A program made the position numbers and the translations under genes. Source: Sphingobacteriaceae bacterium (GTDB lineage Bacteria > Bacteroidota > Bacteroidia > B-17B0 > Aurantibacillaceae). Taken from it: 6,435 nt of DNA. The notes under the pieces are model-generated. The model ran no database searches, had not been told where the DNA came from, and saw only the letters and a program-made list of their open reading frames with translations. Shown in pieces: positions 1-5,822 of this stretch. The stretch lies in NCBI GenBank assembly GCA_025360355.1, contig JANYCL010000500.1, positions 1 through 6,435 on the forward strand, given 5' to 3'. Within the stretch, counting starts at the first letter, position 1. Every line of letters begins with the position of its first letter.

Positions 1-981
1 ACAGGACAATACGCCACCGGCGAAGATATTTTAGCGAAACTCGAGGGAAAACATCCTATTATCTCCAAAATTTTAGATTACCGTGAACTCGTAAAATTAA
101 AAAGCACTTACGTGGATGCGCTTCCTGATATGGTAAGTAAAATCACTAACCGTCTGCACACCTCCTTTAACCAGGTTGTTGCTGTTACAGGACGATTAAG
201 CAGTGATAATCCTAACTTACAAAATATTCCTATCCGTACTGAGCGCGGCAGACAAATACGCAAAGCATTTATTCCACGCGATAAAGATCATGTTTTATTA
301 AGTGCCGATTATTCACAAATTGAATTACGTGTTGCCGCCTCTATGAGTGGCGATCCGGGCATGTGCGAAGCTTTTAATGCCGGCATAGATATTCATACAG
401 CCACCGCTGCAAAAGTATATGGAGTTACCGAAGGTGAAGTAACAAAGGATATGCGTTACAAAGCTAAAAGTGTAAACTTCGGAATTCTTTACGGACAAGG
501 TGCATTTGGTTTAGCAGAAAATTTAAATATTTCAAGAACTGAAGCGAAACAATTAATTGATAATTATTTTAAAGAATTCTCCGGTATTAAAAAATTCATG
601 GACGAGCAAGTAAATTTTGCACGCGACAATGGTTATGTCCAAACTATTTTAGGACGCAAACGCTGGTTGCGTGATATTACATCGAACAATGCAACCGTGC
701 GAAGTTTTGCGGAGCGAAATGCAATTAACGCGCCAATACAAGGCTCAGCTGCTGATATGATAAAAGTAGCGATGATAAACATCGATAAAGAATTTAAAAC
801 GATGGATATTAAATCACGTATGCTTTTACAAGTGCATGACGAATTAGTTTTTGATATCTATAAACCAGAATTGGAAAAACTAAAACCAATAATTGAAAAA
901 CACATGCGCGATGCTATTCCTTTAAAAGTCCCTGTAGAAGTTGGCATGGGCACCGGACCAAATTGGTTAGAGGCGCATTAG
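1..981 (+). CDS. polA: DNA polymerase I, C-terminal polymerase domain (5'-truncated by window edge)
   Basis: This is the template-directed DNA polymerase that fills gaps and replaces RNA primers in Okazaki-fragment processing and excision repair. The frame is open from base 1 and ends at TAG 979-981, giving 326 residues, about the last third of a roughly 930-residue Pol I; the 5' nuclease and 3'-5' exonuclease regions lie outside. A GTG at 112 is an internal Val, not a start, because the family sequence continues upstream (LVKLKSTYVDALP). Visible motifs are TGRLSSDNPNLQNIP (template/primer contact), motif A DYSQIELR with catalytic Asp at fragment residue 103, the O-helix (motif B) with Arg152, Lys156, Phe160 and Tyr164, and motif C VHDELVF with His279, Asp280, Glu281. 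The O-helix Phe is the usual residue that discriminates against dideoxynucleotides. Every polymerase active-site residue checked is intact. The next gene starts 11 nt downstream on the same strand. Confidence 0.97.
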   Translation, partial: TGQYATGEDILAKLEGKHPIISKILDYRELVKLKSTYVDALPDMVSKITNRLHTSFNQVVAVTGRLSSDNPNLQNIPIRTERGRQIRKAFIPRDKDHVLLSADYSQIELRVAASMSGDPGMCEAFNAGIDIHTATAAKVYGVTEGEVTKDMRYKAKSVNFGILYGQGAFGLAENLNISRTEAKQLIDNYFKEFSGIKKFMDEQVNFARDNGYVQTILGRKRWLRDITSNNATVRSFAERNAINAPIQGSAADMIKVAMINIDKEFKTMDIKSRMLLQVHDELVFDIYKPELEKLKPIIEKHMRDAIPLKVPVEVGMGTGPNWLEAH

Positions 982-992
982 AATTTGAAAGA

Positions 993-1796
993 ATGAAAAT
1001 AAAAATTCCTCCATATCCCAATTTAGAAATTACTGAGGAGGCGTATCAAAATGACATTATTTCTAGTTCTATCGTTAAAAATGACAGTTCTGATCTCACT
1101 TCAAATAAATTAATACTAGCCGCTACTTTCAAAACTGGAGAAAAGAGAATAATAAAATCTTTAGCTGTAAGATATAAATCAAAACTTTATATTACCGCAT
1201 TTCCCAATCCAATCCATTTATTCCTTAGTTTATCTATTGAACATTACAATAATTCTGAAGGGATTAAAGAAAATAATTTTACCAAATGTGGTATACAGAA
1301 AGGTGATAATGTTTATTTGCTTGATTTTGAAGAAAAAGGAACTCACGAATGTTACAATCATTATGTAAAATATAGAGCAAGTAGCATCATAATGTTAGTC
1401 TCCTCATTAGAGGCCTTTCTAAATCACATTATTCCAAATAACTTTATTTACCACACAATTAGAGGCAATAAGCCTAAACAATTTAACAAAACAGAAATTG
1501 AAAGCACTAAAGTTTCTTTTGCTGAAAAATTAATTCACGTTATCCCAAAATACCTGGAAAATGCTGAATTTTGGGATAATATAACGAATGAAAAAGATAT
1601 TATTCTGGCCCTGTATGAAAACCGAAAAAATATTATTCATTTAAAAACAAATGCCGAAGATGATTTAACAAGATATTTTGACGCTATTGACAAAATGTTG
1701 GATTTCGACATTTTATCTTCAATAAATGCAACTATAACCTTTATGAACTCCGTTTCAAATAAATTTGTAGAATTTGAGAAAGAAGAAAAATCTTAA
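993..1796 (+). CDS. Uncharacterised protein with candidate C-terminal HEPN-like domain
   Basis: The protein has 267 residues from ATG 993. A TTG at 963 would add ten residues but lies inside polA and reads polA's tail out of frame, so I prefer the ATG; no strong Shine-Dalgarno precedes it. No signal peptide or clear membrane segment is seen. Residues 1-120 look mostly beta-strand and match nothing I recognise. From about 125 the protein is helical: a hydrophobic helix around YRASSIIMLVSSLEAFLNHI (127-146), then a later helix with NRKNIIH, giving Arg211-x4-His216. A helical bundle with a late R-x4-6-H motif is the hallmark of HEPN domains, many of which are RNases in toxin-antitoxin, abortive-infection or CRISPR systems. 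No nucleotidyltransferase (MNT) or other antitoxin partner is adjacent. The gene is visibly more AT-rich than polA, which suggests acquisition. It may be co-transcribed with polA (11-nt gap). The HEPN assignment is inference by eye. Confidence 0.8.
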   Translation: MKIKIPPYPNLEITEEAYQNDIISSSIVKNDSSDLTSNKLILAATFKTGEKRIIKSLAVRYKSKLYITAFPNPIHLFLSLSIEHYNNSEGIKENNFTKCGIQKGDNVYLLDFEEKGTHECYNHYVKYRASSIIMLVSSLEAFLNHIIPNNFIYHTIRGNKPKQFNKTEIESTKVSFAEKLIHVIPKYLENAEFWDNITNEKDIILALYENRKNIIHLKTNAEDDLTRYFDAIDKMLDFDILSSINATITFMNSVSNKFVEFEKEEKS

Positions 1797-1841
1797 TTAA
1801 AAATTATATCCTGTTCGCGCGGATTTGCATTCTCACCATGC

Positions 1842-1881
1842 GTGCGTCTTTGCGAGTGAAGCGAAGCAATCTGCTAGTGCG
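1842..1881 (+). repeat. Left inverted repeat of the GIY-YIG module
   Basis: The outer block at 1845-1856 (cgtctttgcgag) and the inner block at 1866-1881 (gcaatctgctagtgcg) recur in reverse complement to the right of the nuclease gene. A 9-nt spacer (tgaagcgaa) separates the blocks, against 17 nt on the right. The inner block forms a small stem-loop AGCA-ATC-TGCT (1865-1875). An alternative stem pairs CTTTGC (1848-1853) with GCGAAG (1861-1866), using one G-T wobble. The general look (tttgcgag...gaagcaatctg) resembles dispersed repeats I recall from bacterial genomes including Bacteroidota. That resemblance is from memory and not checked. Confidence 0.75.
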
Positions 1882-1912
1882 GTGGGTTGTAACAAAAAAC
1901 ATTAATTGAAAT

Positions 1913-2212
1913 ATGCTGCGCGGCGGAGCCATATATATTCTAACAAACAAAACTAATACAACTCTCTACGTCGGTGTCACTTCCGATTTAAAACGGCGGA
2001 TATTAGAACATAAAACCAATTTTAATCCCGGTTCTTTTACAGCAAGATATAAATTGCACAAATTAGTTTATTATGAAGGCTTTCCTTTAATTGGTGAAGC
2101 CATCGCAAGAGAAAAAAAAATCAAAGCCGGTTCAAGAAAGAAAAAAGAGGAATTGATAAATAAGATCAACCCTGAATGGAAAGACTTGTATGACGTGGTG
2201 AAAGAATGGTAA
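1913..2212 (+). CDS. GIY-YIG nuclease family protein (YhbQ/UPF0213-like, COG2827 type)
   Basis: This is a 99-residue stand-alone GIY-YIG domain, the usual length for this small family. These enzymes cut DNA with a metal-dependent active site built around two Tyr, an Arg and a Glu; the physiological role of the stand-alone members is poorly defined. The first motif is AIYIL (Tyr8), the second LYVG (Tyr19-Gly21), followed by the helix SDLKRRILEHK (Arg28/Arg29, His33). The likely metal-binding Glu is Glu67 in AIAREKKIKAG, with a basic stretch SRKKK after it and the family-typical NPEWKDLY near the C-terminus. All expected catalytic positions are present, so the gene looks intact. The start ATG 1913 places GIY at the usual distance from the N-terminus; no clear Shine-Dalgarno is visible. 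The gene sits inside a pair of inverted repeats and looks independent of polA and the ClC gene. Confidence 0.93.
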   Translation: MLRGGAIYILTNKTNTTLYVGVTSDLKRRILEHKTNFNPGSFTARYKLHKLVYYEGFPLIGEAIAREKKIKAGSRKKKEELINKINPEWKDLYDVVKEW

Positions 2213-2221
2213 GAACCCTTG

Positions 2222-2269
2222 CGCACTGGCAGATTGCCACGCCGCGAAAAGCGGCTCGCAAAGACGTAC
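2222..2269 (-). repeat. Right inverted repeat of the GIY-YIG module, with two hairpins
   Basis: This is the reverse-complement partner of 1842-1881, beginning 9 nt after the nuclease stop codon. It contains two perfect stem-loops: TGGCA-GAT-TGCCA (2227-2239) and GCCGC-GAAAA-GCGGC (2241-2255). The first is the counterpart of the small stem in the left repeat. The second lies in the variable spacer and has no equivalent on the left. The GC-rich hairpins could also slow transcription downstream of the nuclease gene, but no T-run follows, so I do not call them an intrinsic terminator. Confidence 0.75.
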
Positions 2270-2316
2270 ACTTCTTGTTCCTGAAAATTGGAAATACGCG
2301 ACAACCGTAAAGCGTA

Positions 2317-2459
2317 TTAATTCCCCTTCTTGTTTTCAGAACGGAAGATTAAAATTGAAACTATCAAGCTCACTCCAAACAGTACGAACCCGATTATTAC
2401 TTGCAGATCATTTGGTGACTTATGATTATTGTTTATTCAAAATTACTAATTTTTCTCAT
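2317..2459 (-). pseudogene. Possible frameshifted gene for a single-pass membrane microprotein
   Basis: On the minus strand an ATG at 2459-2457 opens a short frame (MRKISNFE, stop at 2435-2433). A second frame, open from 2436 to the TAA at 2319-2317, encodes 39 residues with no usual start codon: a polar lead (INNNHKSPNDLQ), a strongly hydrophobic stretch VIIGFVLFGVSLIVSILIF and a basic tail RSENKKGN. Adding one A to the short A-run just before the first stop (near 2438-2440) would fuse the two into one 47-residue protein with an ATG start, one transmembrane helix and a positive C-terminal tail. This suggests a small gene broken by a one-base deletion, or a sequencing error. It would be transcribed away from the ClC gene. 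I do not recognise the family, and chance remains possible for so short a frame. The rest of the 228-bp spacer 2270-2497 shows nothing else I can support. Confidence 0.3.
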
Positions 2460-2497
2460 TTTGGAAAATAAAGATTTATGCAAGTTAAATATTATTT

Positions 2498-4312
2498 ATG
2501 CCCGTCATTAATCCTTACATTAGGAGGCTAATGGGAGTTCTATTTAAAATAATATTCAGAGGCAATGCCTTTGTCATCTGGATCCAGGATCGTTTAACGC
2601 CCAAACAATTTATTATTTTCAGTGCTATTTTAATTGGCCTTACTGCCGGACTCGCTGCTGTCGCACTAAAACTTTTTGTACACTGGCTTATTTTTTACAT
2701 CGGAATTCTTTCTTCCCACCGCCAGATCTTTATTGCGATGTTTCCTTTTGTAGGAATTAGTTTATGTGCCTTATATGTTTTTTATATTAACCGTGGAAAA
2801 TTAGGAAAGGGATTATCGAATATTTTATACGCGATTGCAAAAAAATCCAGTATGCTTCCTAAAGATCAAACATACAGTCATGTTATCACAAGTGCGCTCA
2901 CAATAGGTTTCGGCGGTTCTGCAGGTTTGGAATCACCAATTGTGACGACGGGTTCTGCAATTGGTTCTAATTTTGGATTAGCTTATAAACTCAGCTACAA
3001 AGAACGAACTTTATTATTAGCATGCGGTGCAGCTGCAGGAATTGCAGGTGCGTTTAATACACCCATTGCCGGCGTATTGTTTGCACTTGAAGTTCTATTG
3101 GTGGAAGCAAATATTTCGGCATTCATTCCCATTCTTATAGCTTCGGCTACAGGCGGCTTGTGTTCTAAAATAATTTTACACGAAGATATTTTATTGAATT
3201 TTAAATTGCAGCAACCGTTCGACTATTATAATGTTCCTTTTTATTTACTCTTAGGTTTACTTACCGGAGTGTGTTCATTTTATTATGCGAAAGCTTTTAC
3301 CGTGGCTGAAAAATATTTTATAAAATTCAAGAGCAAGCATGTTCTAAGAGTTATTGTTGGTGGGTTAGGTTTATTTATAATGATACTTTTTATTCCTCCG
3401 CTATTCGGTGAAGGTTACAACAGTATAAAATTACTTTCCAATTTAAATACTGATCTCGTATTCGCTAATTCACCGCTTGTAAAAGGCGCATTAAGCAAAC
3501 CAATGGTTTATCTGCTATTATTACTTGTCATACTTTTAAAACCAATCGCAACTGCTTTTACTACTGCAAGCGGAGGCAACGGTGGAAATTTTGCGCCCTC
3601 ATTATTTATCGGCGCCTTCATTGGTTTTTTATTTTCTTCCTTTGCCGGTGAGGTCGGTATACAATTACCGGTTAGCAATTTCACCATCGTGGCAATGGCC
3701 GGAATTTTAAGCGGAATTTTTCACGCACCTTTAACTGCGATATTTTTAATTGCAGAAATTACCGGCGGTTACGAATTAATTATTCCTTTGATGATAGTCT
3801 CTGCACTTAGTTATGCCGTATCAAAATATTTTATGCCATTAAGTATTGATATGCAAAAGTTATCTGAAAAAGAAAGTATTAACACGCAGAATACAGACTC
3901 ATATCTTTTAAGCAACATCGATCTCGCTGAATTTGTAGAGCGTGATTTTACTGTTGTTCCGGAAGATATTAAACTGCGGCAATTGGTTGAATTGATCTCT
4001 TCTTCCAAGCGGAATATTTTTCCGGTAACTGATGAGGAAAATGTTTTAAAAGGACTTATCACTATTGATGATATCCGTGATATCATGTTCAAACAAAATT
4101 TATACGATAGTGTTTCTGTTAAACAATTGATGCATTCGCCGCGTTATATTCTAACCGAGAGACACGATATAAATTTAGCCATGAAAGTATTTGATGAATC
4201 ACATTTATGGAATATTCCTGTTGTTTTCAATGGGCGTTATGAAGGTTTCATATCCAAATCCACAATTCTTGAAAAATACAGGGAGACGTTGATAAAAACT
4301 TCAATTGAGTAA
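2498..4312 (+). CDS. ClC-family chloride channel/transporter with C-terminal CBS pair
   Basis: This 604-residue inner-membrane protein should conduct or exchange anions as a homodimer. The hydrophobic ClC core spans about 35-445. Recognisable elements are GKGLSN (103-108, position of the G-x-G-I-P anion loop), GFGGSAGLESP (137-147) with Glu145 at the gating-glutamate position (Glu148 of E. coli ClC-ec1), GIAGAFNTPIAGVLFALEV (181-199), and GGNFAPSLF (362-370). Val199 takes the place of the internal proton glutamate (Glu203), Lys104 that of Ser107, and Asp451 or its neighbours that of Tyr445; these alignments are by eye. After the core come two CBS domains, about 478-533 and 541-598, which in such proteins usually bind nucleotides and regulate gating. 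ATG 2498 is used here; an in-frame ATG at 2531 is preceded by AGGAGG and could be the true start, removing 11 residues. It converges on the outer-membrane protein gene at its 3' side. Confidence 0.93.
   Translation: MPVINPYIRRLMGVLFKIIFRGNAFVIWIQDRLTPKQFIIFSAILIGLTAGLAAVALKLFVHWLIFYIGILSSHRQIFIAMFPFVGISLCALYVFYINRGKLGKGLSNILYAIAKKSSMLPKDQTYSHVITSALTIGFGGSAGLESPIVTTGSAIGSNFGLAYKLSYKERTLLLACGAAAGIAGAFNTPIAGVLFALEVLLVEANISAFIPILIASATGGLCSKIILHEDILLNFKLQQPFDYYNVPFYLLLGLLTGVCSFYYAKAFTVAEKYFIKFKSKHVLRVIVGGLGLFIMILFIPPLFGEGYNSIKLLSNLNTDLVFANSPLVKGALSKPMVYLLLLLVILLKPIATAFTTASGGNGGNFAPSLFIGAFIGFLFSSFAGEVGIQLPVSNFTIVAMAGILSGIFHAPLTAIFLIAEITGGYELIIPLMIVSALSYAVSKYFMPLSIDMQKLSEKESINTQNTDSYLLSNIDLAEFVERDFTVVPEDIKLRQLVELISSSKRNIFPVTDEENVLKGLITIDDIRDIMFKQNLYDSVSVKQLMHSPRYILTERHDINLAMKVFDESHLWNIPVVFNGRYEGFISKSTILEKYRETLIKTSIE
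2522..2533 (+). promoter_or_regulatory. Shine-Dalgarno-like AGGAGG before an alternative ClC start
   Basis: AGGAGG at 2522-2527 lies 3 nt before an in-frame ATG (2531-2533, Met12 of the longer reading). The spacing is shorter than the usual 5-9 nt, and the same bases encode Arg-Arg in the longer frame, so the motif could be coincidental. Many Bacteroidota genes lack strong Shine-Dalgarno sequences. This site is what makes the start at 2498 uncertain. Confidence 0.3.
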
Positions 4313-4336
4313 TTTTGCTCATCAATTTATTTCTCC

Positions 4337-4353
4337 AAATAAGAATTTTATTT
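4337..4353. terminator. Weak AT-only stem-loop between convergent genes
   Basis: AAATAA (4337-4342), a GAATT loop and TTATTT (4348-4353) form an inverted repeat, followed by T residues on the plus strand. It lies in the 67-bp gap between the stops of the ClC gene and the convergent outer-membrane protein gene, where a terminator serving one or both is expected. The stem has no G-C pair, so it is weak and may be chance in AT-rich DNA. Confidence 0.22.
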
Positions 4354-4379
4354 TTTCTAATCAATCCTATTTTTCACAG

Positions 4380-5822
4380 CTAAATCCCTGCACTCATGCT
4401 GATAAAGAATCCGCTTTGTCCCATCCTATTAAAAGTGTATTCAAAGCGCGCGACAATATCATAGAATGTTACAAAATCTAAACCAATACCATAACCATAT
4501 TGCCATTTGTTATTGAGGGAATTTTTATTTCCATAGAATTTGTCCTGCACATAACCGGCGTCTCCATTTAATGTTAAGTAAACAGAATATGGGATGGTGC
4601 TAAATTGCGAAAAACGTTTTTTCAATGCTTTCACTTCCACAATATGTTGTTTGATCAATTTATATTTTAAAGAATTTTTTATGAGTGCATAGCTTTGTCC
4701 GTCGATTACATAATATTCGTAACCGCGTATGTAATCATTATTGTAACCCAGTCCGCGGTTAAAATAATAGGGGATGTAATCTGTATTAATGTAGCGTCCT
4801 TTAATTTGATTGGCTATAAAAAAGCGCTTGGAGAGTGGCGTGAATTTTTTTAACGAGGCAACAGCATATAAATTATTCAACGATTCATCATACACAAAAT
4901 TTAATCCATCTTTAGTTACACCAAGCTCTACCGTAATTCCTTTTAGCGGATAAGGTTTATAATCACGTTTATCAAACACATAACGGTACTGCAAAGAAAA
5001 ATATCCAACCTTTGTTTTTTTATTTCCAAAAAAATCAGAATTTAATTTTGCGATCGTATCATTCACATATAATTGATTATACAATAACTCGATCGTGCTC
5101 CGCTGATATAATGCATTCCGGATCGCAATTCCAATTTTTGCCTCGTGTTGTTCACGCATATAGTTTTTATAATCCCGGTGAAAATGTAAAATATTATCTT
5201 CGGTAACATAAGCAACTTCATTATTCCGACTGTAAGCATAAGAAGCAGTTATTCCAATGGTCTGCGCTTTGTTTATGTAAGGTAAAGTATAAGCAACACC
5301 ATATTTTTCTGAATAACCTCTTCTTACAATAAAATTTAAATTATCACGGTGACCGGTAAAATTATTCCAATCCAGTGCCAGACCATAATTTATTCTGAAC
5401 AGATCTTTTGTTCTCCACCATTGATTAAAATTACGATCCTGAATTTCAAATAGAGGTGTTGGAATAATATACCAGCGTTCTTTTACTTTAATATTGAAGT
5501 TAACTGTGTTTGAGTTTTGATTTACAACATACGTCACCGAGTCATAAATAAATAATTGCGTGTTAAAAATATTCTGCTGCGAGCGGAGTGCGTTCTCTGC
5601 GAGATATTTTGAATTGATTGTATCGCCAACATTTAAAGTAAATTCCCGCGTAATAATACTTTTTTTGGTGATCTTATTTCCTGAAATAAAAATATCACCA
5701 ACTCTTAAAGTTGTATTGAGAGGATCATTTGTTTGCGAGTAAGACAGAGATGTAAAAAAGAAAATACAAATGAAAACAAAACCGGTTACGCGCCTATATG
5801 TTAAGGAAGTGCATAAACTCAT
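4380..5822 (-). CDS. Omp85/BamA-like outer-membrane protein with a single POTRA domain
   Basis: The protein has 480 residues. An N-terminal signal peptide is visible: RR at 10-11, a hydrophobic core FVFICIFFFTSL, and likely cleavage near SYSQ (about 27-30). Residues 41-116 form one POTRA-like domain (IFISGNKITKKSIITREF ... FNIKVKERWY). From about 128 to the end is a beta-barrel with alternating aromatic strands, the DKRDYKPYPLKG motif (284-295) typical of the family, and IRGY (365-368) matching the (V/I/L)RG(F/Y) loop-6 motif that packs inside Omp85 barrels. The family inserts proteins or lipids into, or moves them across, the outer membrane. True BamA is much longer with about five POTRAs, so this is a small paralogue of unknown client, not bamA. 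The chain ends in Ile rather than the usual terminal aromatic. Its start overlaps the end of the upstream CBS gene by 29 nt, implying co-transcription and probably coupled translation. Confidence 0.85.
   Translation of the reverse strand: MSLCTSLTYRRVTGFVFICIFFFTSLSYSQTNDPLNTTLRVGDIFISGNKITKKSIITREFTLNVGDTINSKYLAENALRSQQNIFNTQLFIYDSVTYVVNQNSNTVNFNIKVKERWYIIPTPLFEIQDRNFNQWWRTKDLFRINYGLALDWNNFTGHRDNLNFIVRRGYSEKYGVAYTLPYINKAQTIGITASYAYSRNNEVAYVTEDNILHFHRDYKNYMREQHEAKIGIAIRNALYQRSTIELLYNQLYVNDTIAKLNSDFFGNKKTKVGYFSLQYRYVFDKRDYKPYPLKGITVELGVTKDGLNFVYDESLNNLYAVASLKKFTPLSKRFFIANQIKGRYINTDYIPYYFNRGLGYNNDYIRGYEYYVIDGQSYALIKNSLKYKLIKQHIVEVKALKKRFSQFSTIPYSVYLTLNGDAGYVQDKFYGNKNSLNNKWQYGYGIGLDFVTFYDIVARFEYTFNRMGQSGFFISMSAGI

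Larger units (their letters stand above)
1842..2269. mobile_element. Putative repeat-bracketed GIY-YIG element (about 430 bp)
   Basis: A single small nuclease gene (1913-2212) is bracketed by two related sequences in inverted orientation (1842-1881 and 2222-2269). The right repeat starts only 9 nt after the stop codon and the left one ends 31 nt before the start, so the whole unit is nuclease plus repeats. The outer 12 nt (cgtctttgcgag, 1845-1856, against its reverse complement at 2255-2266) are identical. The inner 16 nt (1866-1881 against 2222-2237) match at 15 positions. I see no convincing target-site duplication outside the repeats. The arrangement resembles REP-associated transposase (RAYT) units, in which a single-copy nuclease gene is flanked by inverted REP hairpins, but here the enzyme is GIY-YIG rather than Y1-HUH. 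Active mobility is inference. An alternative is a stationary gene whose flanks were colonised by unrelated dispersed repeats. Confidence 0.5.

Noticed and set aside
963..992. TTG start at 963 for the HEPN-like gene, overlapping polA
   Set aside because: The added residues are only polA's tail read in another frame, and an ATG at 993 fits better.
2071..2304. Minus-strand open frame of 77 codons
   Set aside because: It runs antisense across the intact GIY-YIG gene and the right repeat, and its protein shows no family features.
2271..2334. 9-bp direct repeat cttcttgtt at 2271-2279 and 2326-2334 as a target-site duplication
   Set aside because: Both copies lie to the right of the GIY-YIG module and none is on the left, so it cannot be a duplication flanking the element.
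2455..2497. Bacteroidota-type promoter (TTTG ... TAnnTTTG) upstream of the ClC gene
   Set aside because: Only partial matches with wrong spacing are present, so no promoter can be supported.
3811..4092. Minus-strand open frame of 93 codons inside the ClC gene
   Set aside because: It is antisense to the CBS-domain coding region, Ser-rich low-complexity, and a typical shadow frame.
5012..5206. Plus-strand open frames within the Omp85-like gene (5012-5206 and 5560-5742)
   Set aside because: Both are antisense to a well-supported barrel/POTRA gene and show no recognisable domain.
5578..5603. Sequence tgcgagcggagtgcg resembling the module repeats
   Set aside because: It lies within POTRA coding sequence and shares only the short tgcgag core, which is expected by chance.
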